NCBI GenBank assembly: GCA_903851195.1
Contig: CAINNJ010000046.1
Coordinates: 1 to 64,000 of the forward strand
Length of the DNA stretch: 64,000 nt
From: an uncultured Acidobacteriia bacterium
GTDB lineage: Bacteria > Acidobacteriota > Terriglobia > Bryobacterales > Bryobacteraceae
Direction: 5' to 3'
Both the position numbers and the translations under genes were made by a program. The notes beneath the pieces are model-generated. The model ran no database searches. It saw nothing but the letters and a program-made list of their open reading frames with translations, and was not told the origin of the DNA. How positions within the stretch are numbered: the first letter of the stretch is position 1; the number at the start of each line of letters is the position of its first letter. Shown here piece by piece: positions 34,378 through 44,374 of the stretch.

Positions 34378-34985
34378 TCCTCTTTTGCTGCCCCGGGCGC
34401 GACCGTTTCAACGCGACCGTTGAATCGGGTCATGGACAATTCGACGCCTTCGGCGATTATGGATTCCGCTGCATCGGCCGCAAGGTCGATGAACGCATCC
34501 AGGGTTTCGTTCTGCTGCCGCGTAAACCGCGACAACAAATAATCCGCTCCCGTCCTGCCCTGCGACGTCAGCGGATGGCCGGGGTGCACCCCCAACCGGA
34601 TCCTCGGAAACTCCTGCGTGCCCAGCTTCGCGATCAGATCTTTGGCGCCGTTATGTCCGGCGGCCGAACCTTTGGGGCGGATTCTCATCGCGCCCCAGGG
34701 AAGATCCAGCTCATCGTAAACGGCAATCAGACCGGCCGGCGGCACTTCATACTTTTCCAGCAGCGGGCGAACCGCCACGCCGCTGAGGTTCATAAAAGTC
34801 TGCGGTTTGGCCAGAAGCACGGTCTTACCGCGAACCGTGCCTTGCCCCACGAGTGCCTGGCATTCCTTCCTGGTGACGCGGATTCCGTGCCGCGCGGCAA
34901 GCCGGTCCACCACCAGAAACCCCAGGTTATGGGGGGTAGCGGCATACTGCTCGCCAGGGTTGCCGAGACCGGCCACCAGGAACAT
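34374..34985 (-). CDS. pth: peptidyl-tRNA hydrolase
   Basis: A 203-residue Pth that releases peptides from drop-off peptidyl-tRNA. [21 protein letters not shown] carries the catalytic histidine; [23 protein letters not shown] and [13 protein letters not shown] are the other signatures. It sits between rplY and rpsF, a common arrangement. Confidence 0.95.
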   Translation of the reverse strand: MFLVAGLGNPGEQYAATPHNLGFLVVDRLAARHGIRVTRKECQALVGQGTVRGKTVLLAKPQTFMNLSGVAVRPLLEKYEVPPAGLIAVYDELDLPWGAMRIRPKGSAAGHNGAKDLIAKLGTQEFPRIRLGVHPGHPLTSQGRTGADYLLSRFTRQQNETLDAFIDLAADAAESIIAEGVELSMTRFNGRVETVAPGAAKEE

Positions 34986-34991
34986 GCCCGA

Positions 34992-35702
34992 TTACTTCTT
35001 CTTCTTGTCCGCGGCGGGCGCTTTGGCGGCGGGAGCTTTCCCGGCGGCAGCGGCCGGAGCCTTGGCGTCTTCCTTCTTGCCCTTCTTGCCGGCCACTTCC
35101 GGCTCCGCCTTGGCTTCCCCATCCGCCGCCGCCGCATCTTCCTTGATGCCGACCACGTGCGCGATCACGGCATCGCCGGCCGTCAGGACGCGAACGCCTT
35201 CTTTGAGCGGGAGGTCCGAAACGCGGATCCCGTCGCCGATCATCAGTTCGGTTACCGTCACATCGAACTGATTCGGAATGTCGTCCGGAATGCACTCGAT
35301 TTCGACCGAGCGGGTCACCACGTCGAGGATGCCGCCCTGCTGCTTCACACCCTTGGATTCGCCCGACACATGGATCGGCACGGAGACGCGCAGCTTGCGG
35401 GTCAGATCGATGCGGCGGAGGTCGATATGCAGCAGATTGCCCTTGATGGGATCGTAGGCTTCGTCGGCGACAATCACCGGCGTCTTTTCCAGACCCTCGA
35501 TATCCACGTCGAAGATCGAGTTGTGGCCCGTCTTGCTGTGGATGATCCTGGTAATGTCTTTGGGGTTCAGGCTGATGGCTACGGGATCTTTGAAAGCGCC
35601 GTAAACGACGCCCGGAATGCGGCCCGAAACGCGCACGCGGCGCGCTTCATTCTTGCCGCGGCTGGCGCGCGGCAGCGCTGGAACGACTGTATCTAATCTC
35701 AA
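34992..35702 (-). CDS. rplY: 50S ribosomal protein L25 (CTC/TL5 form)
   Basis: A 236-residue 5S rRNA-binding protein of the long CTC type. The N-terminal domain includes RVSGRIPGVVYGAFKDPVAI; the beta-domain includes LLHIDLRRIDLTRKL. A tail of about 45 residues is almost entirely Ala, Lys, Gly and Pro. It starts the rplY-pth-rpsF-rpsR-rplI-SDR transcription unit; a 209-base non-coding gap to prs lies upstream, probably holding its promoter. Confidence 0.95.
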   Translation of the reverse strand: MRLDTVVPALPRASRGKNEARRVRVSGRIPGVVYGAFKDPVAISLNPKDITRIIHSKTGHNSIFDVDIEGLEKTPVIVADEAYDPIKGNLLHIDLRRIDLTRKLRVSVPIHVSGESKGVKQQGGILDVVTRSVEIECIPDDIPNQFDVTVTELMIGDGIRVSDLPLKEGVRVLTAGDAVIAHVVGIKEDAAAADGEAKAEPEVAGKKGKKEDAKAPAAAAGKAPAAKAPAADKKKK

Positions 35703-35911
35703 TTTCTTTCTCCCTTGCGCAAGTCCGTTTCAGAGCGCCCGGCGCCGGCTGTTTCAGGCACACCGGATCACTCTGAGTCGTGGGTTGCGTTGACCAAAAC
35801 TACTTCGACCAAAACTTTTTGCGTTAATGATGCTGCGTTGAAACCGCGAGGAACCACAACAACGAGGCTTTACGGAAACATCCACAAACGAACACCTCAG
35901 TTTAACACGCT
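35703..35911. other. intergenic region between prs and rplY
   Basis: A 209-base gap downstream of prs and upstream of rplY. A GACCAAAACT unit is repeated at about 35790 and 35806 (GACCAAAACTACTTCGACCAAAACTTT). No gene or clear terminator is seen. It probably contains the promoter for the rplY operon. Confidence 0.4.
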
Positions 35912-36856
35912 CTATTGAAAGAGGATACTGACCGAGGTTTCCTCGTGGATCGACTGCACGCCGCGCGCCAGCAGATTCGCCACCGACAGTTGCCGGATTT
36001 TGCCGCAGGCCTTCGCCGCCGCGGACAGCGGAATCGAATTGGAAAACACGACTTCTTTGATGGCGGATTCCTGAATGCGCTGTACGGCGGGGCCCGAAAG
36101 GACGGCATGGGTTGCACAGGCCGACACACTCGCCGCGCCGAACTGCAGCAGCGCGTCCGCGCCCTTCACCAGCGTCCCGCCGGTGTCGATCAGATCGTCC
36201 ACGATGAGGCAGTTCTGGCCGCGCACGTCGCCGATGACGTTCATCACTTCGGCCACGTTGGCCTCTTCGCGGCGCTTATCGATAATCGCCAGCGGGGCGT
36301 TCAGTCGTTTGGCGACGGACCTCGCGCGCTCCACGCCGCCGGCGTCCGGCGAGACCACCGTCAGATTGGGAATACTCTGCGGCTTGAAATAATCGATCAT
36401 CACCGGGCGGAAGAACAGATGGTCCACCGGCACGTCGAAGAAGCCCTGAATCTGCGCGGCGTGCAGGTCGAGGGACATGATGCGGTCCGCGCCCGCGGTT
36501 TCGAGCAGGGAGGCGACTAGCTTGGCGGAAATCGGCACGCGCGGTTTGTCCTTGCGATCCTGCCGGCCATAGCCATAGTAAGGAAGCACTGCGGTGATGC
36601 GTTCCGCCGAGGACCGCTTCAGGGCGTCCATCATGCAGAGGATCTCCATCAAATGGAACTCCACGGGCGAGCAGGTGGGCTGCACCACGAAGCAATCGGC
36701 CCCGCGAACATTCTCCAGAAGCTGCAGATTGATCTCGCCGTCCGAGAAGCGTTTCAGCTTGATCTGCCCGACCGGCAGGCCGAGGTTGGCGCACATCTCT
36801 TCGGCAAGGCCGGGATTCGCGCTTCCCGAGAAGATTTTGATGCGGTCTGGATTCAT
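35912..36856 (-). CDS. prs: ribose-phosphate pyrophosphokinase
   Basis: PRPP synthase of 314 residues, supplying PRPP to nucleotide synthesis. [20 protein letters not shown] starts the protein; PYYGYGRQDRKDKPRVPIS is the ATP-binding flexible loop, DLHAAQIQGFFDVPVDHL the metal site, and NCLIVDDLIDTGGTL the PRPP-binding loop. The ATG at 36856 overlaps the ispE stop as ATGA, so I choose it over the track start at 36883. Confidence 0.95.
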   Translation of the reverse strand: MNPDRIKIFSGSANPGLAEEMCANLGLPVGQIKLKRFSDGEINLQLLENVRGADCFVVQPTCSPVEFHLMEILCMMDALKRSSAERITAVLPYYGYGRQDRKDKPRVPISAKLVASLLETAGADRIMSLDLHAAQIQGFFDVPVDHLFFRPVMIDYFKPQSIPNLTVVSPDAGGVERARSVAKRLNAPLAIIDKRREEANVAEVMNVIGDVRGQNCLIVDDLIDTGGTLVKGADALLQFGAASVSACATHAVLSGPAVQRIQESAIKEVVFSNSIPLSAAAKACGKIRQLSVANLLARGVQSIHEETSVSILFQ

Positions 36857-37830
36857 TGCGCGTATCGGCTTGGGGGCGGCCATAGATTTCCTTTTAGCGA
36901 TCCGGTTTGACCGGCAGGCACGTCAATATGAGCAGCCAGGGCGCGCCGCCAGGCGGAACGGTAGCGGGCGCGGCTGAGAAACGATACGGCAAACGATTTT
37001 TCCGGTTCCAATGCCTTCCGTGCCGGTTCCAAAAGCCCGGAATCTTCAAAAATCCCGAATATCGACGATCCGCTGCCGGTCATAATGACCGGCCCGGCGC
37101 CCGCTGTCTTCAGCCGGGTACTGATTTGCCGGAGTTCCGGATAGCGGTCGAACACGACCTCTTCGAAGTCGTTCACCGTCCAGTTGCCGGGACCCGCCCA
37201 GATTTGTTGCTGGAATGTAACCAGTTTATTTTGCAGGACGTTTGCTGTCAATTGTTCGGGCCGATTCAGCCGCGCGGAAAGATCGCGGTAGGCGTCGGCG
37301 GTGGAAGAATGTACGGCGGGCGCCACCAGCAGCACCCGGCGCGGCGGCTCATCGGGCAGCGGATAAAGTTCTTCGCCGCGGCCCAGACCGAGCGCCGTGC
37401 CGCCATGTAAAAAGAACGGCACATCGCTGCCGAGTTTCGCCGCCAGTTCAAACAGGCGCGGCGCGGGAATTGTTTTTCCGGCCAGAACCGGCAGCGCCAG
37501 CAGAACCGCAGCCGCATCGGTGGATCCGCCGCCCAGTCCCGCCCCGGCCGGAATGTGCTTATAAAGGTCGAACTCCACATCGGCATGGAGTTGCATCTCG
37601 TCCAGCACCAGACGCGCCGCCCGCTCCACCAGGTTATCGGGAATGTGCGGCGTGCCGTTGATCTGAATCCGGGTTTGGGCAGCGGCGGTGAAACGAACGT
37701 CGATCCGGTCCGCCAGCGAGATGGTCTGGAAGATGGTGCGGAGTTCGTGGTAGCCATCCGCCCGCCGGAAAAGCACGCGGAGTCCCAGGTTCAGCTTGGC
37801 GTACGCGGGAAGGCGCGCGGTACGGGTCAT
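36853..37830 (-). CDS. ispE: 4-diphosphocytidyl-2-C-methyl-D-erythritol kinase
   Basis: GHMP kinase of the MEP isoprenoid pathway, 325 residues. [22 protein letters not shown] carries the substrate-binding lysine region; [18 protein letters not shown] is the ATP-binding loop with catalytic aspartate nearby; [16 protein letters not shown] is the third GHMP motif. It overlaps apt and prs by four bases each, so apt-ispE-prs are one coupled operon. Confidence 0.95.
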   Translation of the reverse strand: MTRTARLPAYAKLNLGLRVLFRRADGYHELRTIFQTISLADRIDVRFTAAAQTRIQINGTPHIPDNLVERAARLVLDEMQLHADVEFDLYKHIPAGAGLGGGSTDAAAVLLALPVLAGKTIPAPRLFELAAKLGSDVPFFLHGGTALGLGRGEELYPLPDEPPRRVLLVAPAVHSSTADAYRDLSARLNRPEQLTANVLQNKLVTFQQQIWAGPGNWTVNDFEEVVFDRYPELRQISTRLKTAGAGPVIMTGSGSSIFGIFEDSGLLEPARKALEPEKSFAVSFLSRARYRSAWRRALAAHIDVPAGQTGSLKGNLWPPPSRYAQ

Positions 37831-38348
37831 TTATCGTATTGAAGCAGCGAGTAGACGTCGTAGCTGCCGAGTTTCTCACGCCCGCCGAGGAAGGTGAGTT
37901 CCACCATGAAGCCAAGACCGGCGACGGTGCCGCCCAGTTGCTCCACCAGTTGCGTGACCGCCTTCGCGGTGCCGCCGGTGGCGAGAAGGTCGTCCAGAAT
38001 CAGCACCCGCGATCCCGGCGCGATGGCGTCCCGGTGAATTTCCAGAGTATCGGTGCCGTATTCCAGATCGTAGGAAATCGTGGCGCACAGCGACGGCAGC
38101 TTCTTCGGCTTGCGGACCGGCACGAATCCCGCTCCCAGCGCGTACGCCAGCACGGGGGCGAAGATGAAGCCCCTGGCCTCGATGCCGAGCACCACATCGA
38201 CGCCGAGCCCGGCATAACGTTCCCGGAACGCGTCGATGGTGGCGCGCAGACCCTCGCGATCCTTCAGCAGAGTCGTGATGTCATAAAAAAGGATTCCCTT
38301 CTTCGGAAAATCCGGCACTTCGCGGATGAGTTGTTTGAGAGTGTCCAA
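37827..38348 (-). CDS. apt: adenine phosphoribosyltransferase
   Basis: A 173-residue adenine salvage enzyme using PRPP, which the nearby prs makes. [19 protein letters not shown] at the N-terminus, [27 protein letters not shown] and the PRPP loop [14 protein letters not shown] are all present. First gene of apt-ispE-prs, divergent from the subtilase gene. Confidence 0.95.
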   Translation of the reverse strand: MDTLKQLIREVPDFPKKGILFYDITTLLKDREGLRATIDAFRERYAGLGVDVVLGIEARGFIFAPVLAYALGAGFVPVRKPKKLPSLCATISYDLEYGTDTLEIHRDAIAPGSRVLILDDLLATGGTAKAVTQLVEQLGGTVAGLGFMVELTFLGGREKLGSYDVYSLLQYDK

Positions 38349-38605
38349 TGCAACAGTTTACCTTCATGACATTCGCGATATAGCTGTTCGACCCGCGCGC
38401 GCGAAACGGTAGCCGCGCGGCGGACGCGAGTTTGGCCGGAGATCCGCGCCTGCGTTGGCAGGCACCCCGCATAGCTCCCCGGGGCAATCAGAATAACTGA
38501 TTAAAGTATCTTGCTGAGTTACTGCCGTAAATTAGTGTTGACCGCAGGTGTTATTGGTGATAAATAATACTTAACATCGTTTTGGATCGGATATTAGTGA
38601 AATTG

Positions 38606-40309
38606 ATGACATTTACTTCAAAGCTGATTGCCGGCGTCCTCGCCTGCTGCCTCTCCGGTATTGCCGCGTCACCGAAGCTGGCGCCCGATGCCGTTTCCGG
38701 CTCTCCCGGTAACATCGTCCACGTGATTGTGCAGTACGAGACCTCCCCGACTGCTCTCCACGCGCAGCGAGTAATCCGGTTAGGTGGCGTTGAAAAAGCA
38801 AGCCTGGAAGGCATCCGGGGCAAGCTGATTGCGATTCGCTCCGGAGCTCTGGAAGAACTGGCCGCGCAACCCGGGGTCCTGCACGTCTCGCCCGATCGCG
38901 CCGTTCACGCCACCCTGGACAATGCGGCCCCGTCTGCCGGCGCGCGAATGGCTTTCGAGGCGGGCTGGAGCGGCGCGGGCGTCGGCGTGGCCGTGATCGA
39001 CAGTGGCATTCAGCCCGCGCGGGACCTCAACGGCGCAAGCGGACTCTCGCGTATTGTGCATCGGGAAAGCTTCGTCCCTTCGCGGGAAGCCGGCCAGGAA
39101 AGCCTTTCGAAAGATCCTTATGGACATGGCACGCACGTGGCCGGAATCATTGGCGGGAACGGCGCCGCGTCGATGGGCTCACATGCATTGCGGACGTTCC
39201 GCGGCATGGCGCCCGGCGCGTCGCTGATCGACCTGCAGGTACTGGACGAGACCGGAGCCGGCACCGACAGCCAGGTGATTCTCGCCATCGACGCGGCGAT
39301 CCGTCTTCGGTCGAAATTCAATATCCGGGTCATCAACCTGTCGGTCGGGCGTCCGGTCATGGAAAGCTACACGACCGATCCGCTCTGTCAGGCCGTCGAG
39401 AGGGCCTGGCGGGCGGGTATTGTGGTGGTGGTCGCGGCGGGAAACGGAGGCCGGGAACCTCTGACCAGCGGCTACGGAACCATTACTTCGCCGGGTAACG
39501 ACCCGCTGGCGATCACCGTCGGCGCCATGAATTCGATGGACACGCCGTCCCGGCTGGACGATGTCATCGCAAGCTACAGTTCGAAGGGGCCGACGCTGCT
39601 CGACCATGTCGTGAAACCCGATCTGCTGGCGCCCGGCAACCGGGTAATTTCATTGCAATCGGAACACAGCCTGCTGCAGTCCGCCGCCGCGAATAAAGTG
39701 TTCCGCTCGTTTTATGAGAGGACCGCGAGCGTCGCGGAGTCCGCCGACTATATGAAACTCAGCGGCACCAGTATGGCCGCGCCGATGGTGAGCGGGGCGG
39801 TGGCGCTGCTTTTATCGAAGGACGAAACGCTGACTCCGGAAACCGTGAAAGCCCGACTGATGAAGACGGCTACCAAGGCTTTTCCCTTATTCAGCAGCGT
39901 AACCGACCCGGTTACTCAGATCACTTACACCAGCCAGTACGACCTGTTTACCGTTGGGGCTGGTTACTTAGACATCTGGGGAGCCCTGCACAGCACCGAT
40001 ACCGTTCCGGACGGCCGGACTACCGCGTCGCCGGTTGCCATTTACGATGCGGCCAGCAATAGCGCCACGGTGGTCGGCCCGGATGCCGCGGTGTGGGGCT
40101 CGGCCGCGGTATGGGGAACGGCCGCGGTATGGGGGACGAATGTGTTTATTGGCGGCGAGGCTGCGGTCTGGGGTTCGGCCGCGGTGTGGGGAACGGCCGC
40201 CGTCTGGGGTACGGGAGGGACGCGGGGCAACGCCGCCGTCTGGGGCAGCGCGGCCGTTTGGGGAACCGCCGTTGGGGGAAGCTCGATGCCGGCCGCCGGC
40301 GAGGAATAG
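38606..40309 (+). CDS. secreted subtilisin-like (S8) protease with AVWG-repeat tail
   Basis: From the ATG at 38606 the product is 567 residues: signal peptide (FTSKLIAGVLACCLSGIAA), an inhibitor-I9-like propeptide (IVHVIVQYETSPTALHAQRV), then the S8 catalytic domain with triad aspartate in VAVIDSGIQP, histidine in YGHGTHVAGIIGG and serine in LSGTSMAAPMVSGAVALL. The last 75 residues are repeats of A-A-V-W-G-S/T. The track starts at a TTG eight codons earlier. The same repeat ending occurs on other bacterial subtilases; its function is unknown to me. Confidence 0.85.
   Translation: MTFTSKLIAGVLACCLSGIAASPKLAPDAVSGSPGNIVHVIVQYETSPTALHAQRVIRLGGVEKASLEGIRGKLIAIRSGALEELAAQPGVLHVSPDRAVHATLDNAAPSAGARMAFEAGWSGAGVGVAVIDSGIQPARDLNGASGLSRIVHRESFVPSREAGQESLSKDPYGHGTHVAGIIGGNGAASMGSHALRTFRGMAPGASLIDLQVLDETGAGTDSQVILAIDAAIRLRSKFNIRVINLSVGRPVMESYTTDPLCQAVERAWRAGIVVVVAAGNGGREPLTSGYGTITSPGNDPLAITVGAMNSMDTPSRLDDVIASYSSKGPTLLDHVVKPDLLAPGNRVISLQSEHSLLQSAAANKVFRSFYERTASVAESADYMKLSGTSMAAPMVSGAVALLLSKDETLTPETVKARLMKTATKAFPLFSSVTDPVTQITYTSQYDLFTVGAGYLDIWGALHSTDTVPDGRTTASPVAIYDAASNSATVVGPDAAVWGSAAVWGTAAVWGTNVFIGGEAAVWGSAAVWGTAAVWGTGGTRGNAAVWGSAAVWGTAVGGSSMPAAGEE
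40085..40274 (+). repeat. AVWG-coding tandem repeats
   Basis: About nine units of GCX-GCX-GTX-TGG-GGX-(AGC/ACX) encode AAVWGS/T, split by two short non-repeat inserts (NVFIGGE; GGTRGN). Codons vary at third positions, so the repeat is kept at protein level rather than freshly amplified. Confidence 0.8.
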
Positions 40310-40522
40310 ACCGCGTACCGCAATTTAACCGCCCACGTACACGAACTTACATCCGGGAGTTCGGCGGGTCCGGAAAAACGTAAGGGTTTAGTATGTTAGC
40401 TTGCATACTTTGTAAGTAAACGTCTAGAATGGCGAGTATTCCGTGCTAACTGATGTCATTCCGGGTGTGTCCGATCACATCGGACCCGATGCAGTCGGGC
40501 GGTTTTCTCCGGAATTCAGGTC

Positions 40523-42838
40523 ATGACGGCCAGAGCGCGGTTCTACATCGCCGCTGTAATCCTGTCGGGACTCGTTTGTCTCTGCTGGGGAATCGCGCAT
40601 GGGGACGGATCAAACCCGCTCGGATTCCTGTTCTGGCTCGGGCTCGCCTTACCAGCTTCCTGCCTGAAAATTCGTTTGCCCGGGGTCACGGGAACCATGT
40701 CCGTGCTGTTTCTTTTTCTGCTGGGCGCGGTGGTGGAACTGAACCTGGCGGAAGCCCTGCTGCTGGGCGCGGTATGCGTGGGCGCGCAGAGTTTCTGGAA
40801 TGCGAAAACGCGGCCCCGCGCGGTCCACGTATCGTTCAGCATGGCGGCAATTATTAATGCCGTCGCGGTCACGTATTTGACGTATAGCATCGCGACAGTG
40901 CTGCCGGGTTCCATCCGCCTCCTGGCGGCTTCGGTGGTCTTGTTCCTGGCGAACACCGTTCCGATTGCCCTCGTGATCGCGATGACCGAACACCGCTCCG
41001 TGCGCGGCATCTGGGCCCGGAGCTATCTTTGGTACTTTCCTTATTACCTGGCCGGCGCGGGCATCGTCGGCGCTTTTCATTTCGTGACGCAAACACTGGG
41101 ATGGCAGGCGGCCATCCTGGCGTTTCCCATCGCCTGGGTAATCTATCGGTCTTATGTTCTCTATCTGAGTCAGTTGCAGGGTGAAAGGAAGCGCGTGGAA
41201 GAGGAGCATGCGCACGCCGCTGAAGTGGAGCAACTGCACGCGCGGACACTCGACGCGCTCGCGGCCGCGACCCGGGCCGGCGCGCGGCTGGACGCGGTGT
41301 TTCGGGCTTCTCCCCTGGCCATGCTCACCGTGGACGGCGAGGGCGCCGTCTCCAGCTGGAACAGGATGGCGGAGCGCATCTTTCGCTGGACCGCGGACGA
41401 AGTCACCGGTCGGCCTTTGCCCGTGCCCGCCGGCTGTTCCGAGCCGATCGCGCGGGGCTTCGCCGAAAGAACGCTGCAGGGAGAACATATCGACGGCGTG
41501 GAACTGAAACAGTGGCGCAAGGACGGTTCCTCCTTTCACGCCGCGATCTGGACGGCCGCTCTGCTGAGCGCTCCGGAAGCCGACGCGGCGGGAATTTCCG
41601 ATACCCTCATCACGGTAGCGGATGTCAGCGACCGCCGGGCCCTCGAAGAGCGATTGCGCCATTCGCAGAAGATGGAAGCCATTGGACAGCTCGCGGGCGG
41701 CGTCGCGCACGATTTCAATAATCTGCTGACCGTCATCAACGGCTTCAGCTCTTTGTTGCTCGACACGGTGGGCGGAAATCCCGCTGCGGTAAGTCAGGTG
41801 GAGGAGATACTTGGCGCGGGCACGCGCGCCGCCGAACTGGTTTCGCAGCTTCTCTCCTTTAGCCGGCGTCAGACAATCAAGCCGACCACGTTTGAAGTGA
41901 ATCAGTTCGTCCGCGAGGTGCAGCGGCTTCTGGTTCGCGTCATTGGCGAGCACATCGAACTGCGCACCCGACTCGCGCCCGACGCCGGCTGGATACATGC
42001 CGACCGCAATCAGATGGAAAGCGTGTTGCTGAATCTCGCCTCCAATGCGCGCGATGCGATGCCCGAAGGGGGCGTTCTGACCATCGGGACGGAAAGAGTG
42101 GAGGTGCGGACGGACCAGCCGGAAACAGGCGCGGACCTTGCACCCGGCACTTATGTTCGCCTGAAGATAAGAGATACCGGTTGTGGCATGGATGCCCACA
42201 CGAGACAGCACTTGTTCGAACCGTTCTACACCACCAAGGAGCGTGGCAAGGGCACCGGGCTGGGACTTTCCAGCGTTTATGGCAACATCGAGCAAAACCG
42301 CGGTCGCATCATGGTAGCCAGTGAGCCGGGACTCGGCAGTGAGTTTTCCGTCTATCTTCCAGGTGTCGGCCCGCCGGATCCTCCGGCCCCTGGCGTACCC
42401 GGTCTTACGGCTCCCGTCCACGGAACGGAGACGATTTTGCTGGTGGAGGATGAAAATTCGGTGCGGCTGATGTTACGGGAGGCGCTGGTGAAAGCCGGCT
42501 ACCGCGTCTGGGAAGCCTGCAACGGGGCCGATGCAATCAGCCGGTGGGCCTGCCAGATCGACCGGGTCGATCTGGTCGTGACCGATATGGTGATGCCGGC
42601 GATGAACGGACTGAAAATGTCGGAAGAGCTGAGGAAACTGCGGCCCGGCCTGAACGTGGTTTTTATGTCGGGACATGCAGAGGAGGTAATCAGGACCCAG
42701 GGTGGTTCGGGTGAATTCGAGGACATGTTGCAAAAACCCTTTGTTCCTGTGGTCCTGGTGCGCAAGGTTCGTGAAGTGCTGGACCAACCGGCGCGCAGGG
42801 GAAATACGGCGTACCCGTCGCTTCGCGCTTCTTCGTAA
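40523..42838 (+). CDS. hybrid sensor histidine kinase with membrane, PAS, HisKA, ATPase and receiver domains
   Basis: A 771-residue kinase. Residues 1-215 hold about eight hydrophobic segments resembling a MASE-type sensor. A coiled linker leads to a PAS domain (AVFRASPLAMLTVDGEGAV). HisKA follows (MEAIGQLAGGVAHDFNNLLT), then HATPase (NLASNARDAMPEGG; GTGLGLSSVYG) and a C-terminal receiver (ETILLVEDENSVRLML; LVVTDMVMPAMNG). The terminal receiver makes it a hybrid that needs a phosphotransfer partner or signals through its own receiver; none is adjacent. Ligand unknown. Confidence 0.9.
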   Translation: MTARARFYIAAVILSGLVCLCWGIAHGDGSNPLGFLFWLGLALPASCLKIRLPGVTGTMSVLFLFLLGAVVELNLAEALLLGAVCVGAQSFWNAKTRPRAVHVSFSMAAIINAVAVTYLTYSIATVLPGSIRLLAASVVLFLANTVPIALVIAMTEHRSVRGIWARSYLWYFPYYLAGAGIVGAFHFVTQTLGWQAAILAFPIAWVIYRSYVLYLSQLQGERKRVEEEHAHAAEVEQLHARTLDALAAATRAGARLDAVFRASPLAMLTVDGEGAVSSWNRMAERIFRWTADEVTGRPLPVPAGCSEPIARGFAERTLQGEHIDGVELKQWRKDGSSFHAAIWTAALLSAPEADAAGISDTLITVADVSDRRALEERLRHSQKMEAIGQLAGGVAHDFNNLLTVINGFSSLLLDTVGGNPAAVSQVEEILGAGTRAAELVSQLLSFSRRQTIKPTTFEVNQFVREVQRLLVRVIGEHIELRTRLAPDAGWIHADRNQMESVLLNLASNARDAMPEGGVLTIGTERVEVRTDQPETGADLAPGTYVRLKIRDTGCGMDAHTRQHLFEPFYTTKERGKGTGLGLSSVYGNIEQNRGRIMVASEPGLGSEFSVYLPGVGPPDPPAPGVPGLTAPVHGTETILLVEDENSVRLMLREALVKAGYRVWEACNGADAISRWACQIDRVDLVVTDMVMPAMNGLKMSEELRKLRPGLNVVFMSGHAEEVIRTQGGSGEFEDMLQKPFVPVVLVRKVREVLDQPARRGNTAYPSLRASS

Positions 42839-42924
42839 GAGCTCACGCGAATAGAAACAACGATGCGCCGGCGGCACAGGGCCACCGGCGCGGAGGATAA
42901 AAACTAAAAGTCTGAAGCCGGTTC

Positions 42925-43239
42925 TTAATTGGTCTTGCGGGGACGGCCACGCTTGCCGGGAACCTTCTTCACCGCAGCCGGTTTGGATTCCCCTTCGGCG
43001 GCCTTGCGGGCTGCCCAGCGCGCCTTCAATGCCGCAATCAGGCGTTGCTTGCCTTCCGGCGTCATGCCGCCCTTGCGCTTCTTCTTCGCGGCCGCTTTGC
43101 CGCTCGGGGACGCCGACGACGCGGCGGGCGCGCTTACCGTGGGATTTTCGTCCACTTCGCGCAGAGCGGAAAGGGCACGCTCGATGGCGACCCGCTGTTG
43201 TTCCAGCTGTGTAATGATGTCTTTAATTCCTGCTGCCAT
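42925..43239 (-). CDS. small basic protein with AT-hook end
   Basis: A 104-residue protein: a short coiled-coil start (IKDIITQLEQQRVAIERALSAL), a Lys/Ala-rich linker, a GGMTPEGKQRLIAALKARWA segment, and KRGRPRK, a perfect AT-hook core, at the C-terminus. This composition suggests a chromosome-binding protein. A GC-rich inverted repeat at 42865-42891 (GCGCCGG/CCGGCGC) may act as its terminator, but the T-run is weak. Confidence 0.65.
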   Translation of the reverse strand: MAAGIKDIITQLEQQRVAIERALSALREVDENPTVSAPAASSASPSGKAAAKKKRKGGMTPEGKQRLIAALKARWAARKAAEGESKPAAVKKVPGKRGRPRKTN

Positions 43240-43319
43240 GTGTTCTTCTCAATTGTACATAGAACTGACATAGGAATCATAACTCTTACCGATTCTTTTT
43301 TGAGAGCCCCGCAACTCAG

Positions 43320-43616
43320 GTGAGGATGGACTATTTCGCCGCCCTGGTTTCAAGTGAGGATGTCGCGCGGGGCCGTCCTTCGCCCTTCATGATCTTCCAC
43401 GCCATGGAAACAGCGGCGGTCGACAGCGTCGCGGAGGTGGTGACGGCTGGCGATACCCCTCTCGACCTGCGGGCGGGCGCCAATGCGGGTCTGCGCGGCA
43501 ACGTCGGCGTATTATCCGGAGCCTCCGGCGAGGACAAACTGCGGCCGGAGCCGCACACCCATATTCTGCGCAGCGTGGCGGATCTTCCCGCGCTGCTCCG
43601 GGAAGCCTTCGAGTAA
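43320..43616 (+). pseudogene. C-terminal fragment of a phosphonatase-like HAD hydrolase
   Basis: Reads as the second half of a HAD-superfamily enzyme: a DEVARGRP-like EDVARGRPSPFMIFHAM block and the metal-binding VVTAGDTPLDLRAGANAG, ending as phosphonatase-like proteins do (HILRSVADLPALLREAF). The N-terminal half, including the nucleophile DxD motif and cap, is absent; the frame opens at a GTG with no proper start context. Upstream lies only an 80-base gap to the AT-hook gene. A deletion remnant. Confidence 0.7.
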
Positions 43617-43626
43617 GTTCGTCGAA

Positions 43627-44259
43627 TCAGGGCGCTCCGGCCGGCCATGCAAGCATGGCTAAATCCACCACCCGCAGCAACTCCTCCCGGCCCGCGCCGC
43701 CCGCCGCCTGCACGGCCAGGCCCCGCACCACTGTAATCAGATAGCGCGCGAGGTCGGCCGGATCGGAATCGGCCGGCAGATCGCCCTCCTCCCGCGCGCG
43801 CTCCAGGCGTTGGCAGACCAGCCGCTCCACCGCATCGCGGCGGCCGATCAGTTCCTGCCGGATGCACTCGTTCCTCGCGCCTCCCGCGAGCGCTCCCTGC
43901 ACCACCAGACAGCCGGGCGGATGCGCCTCGTCCGTCGTATAACCGGCGACGCCCCGCAACAACGTCAGCGCGAAGCCCCGGGCAGTCGGTTGCGCCGCCG
44001 CCTCGGTCATATAACAGGACTGCGCCTCGTAGCGGTCCAGAGCTTTGCGAAACAGTTCCCGCTTGTCGCCGAACGCCGCATAAAGACTGGGGCGGTTGAT
44101 GCCCATCGCGACGGTCAGATCCTGCAGCGACGCCCCTTCGTAGCCCTGCTTCCAGAACACCTGCATCGCCGCCTCCAGAGCGGCATCCCGGTCGAAGGAC
44201 AGGGGCCGCCCCCTCGCGGGCGTTGCCGGCCTCCGTTTCGGTTTCGGTGAAGATGCCAT
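43627..44259 (-). CDS. TetR-family transcriptional regulator
   Basis: A 210-residue one-component repressor. The HTH is in AAMQVFWKQGYEGASLQDLT and INRPSLYAAFGDKRELFRKAL. The C-terminal ligand domain includes PPGCLVVQGALAGGARNE, typical of one TetR subgroup. I choose the ATG at 44259 over the one at 44283. The gene faces gyrA divergently; its target is unknown, and the truncated HAD gene next to it may once have been one. Confidence 0.85.
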   Translation of the reverse strand: MASSPKPKRRPATPARGRPLSFDRDAALEAAMQVFWKQGYEGASLQDLTVAMGINRPSLYAAFGDKRELFRKALDRYEAQSCYMTEAAAQPTARGFALTLLRGVAGYTTDEAHPPGCLVVQGALAGGARNECIRQELIGRRDAVERLVCQRLERAREEGDLPADSDPADLARYLITVVRGLAVQAAGGAGREELLRVVDLAMLAWPAGAP

Positions 44260-44281
44260 GTTCAGATAGACCAGCCCGGAC

Positions 44282-44309
44282 AATCCAACGTCCCGAGGGA
44301 ATCCAACGT
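44282..44309. promoter_or_regulatory. direct repeat AATCCAACGT upstream of the TetR gene
   Basis: AATCCAACGT occurs at 44282-44291 and 44300-44309, a spacing of 18 bases, in the TetR/gyrA divergent region. TetR repressors usually bind inverted repeats, so this could be another regulator's site. Confidence 0.35.
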
Positions 44310-44374
44310 AAGGATAGCGTTTTGTTTGCGGGCCCTGCCGGGCGAAACCGTCAAAACACCGTCTAACTCCCTGC

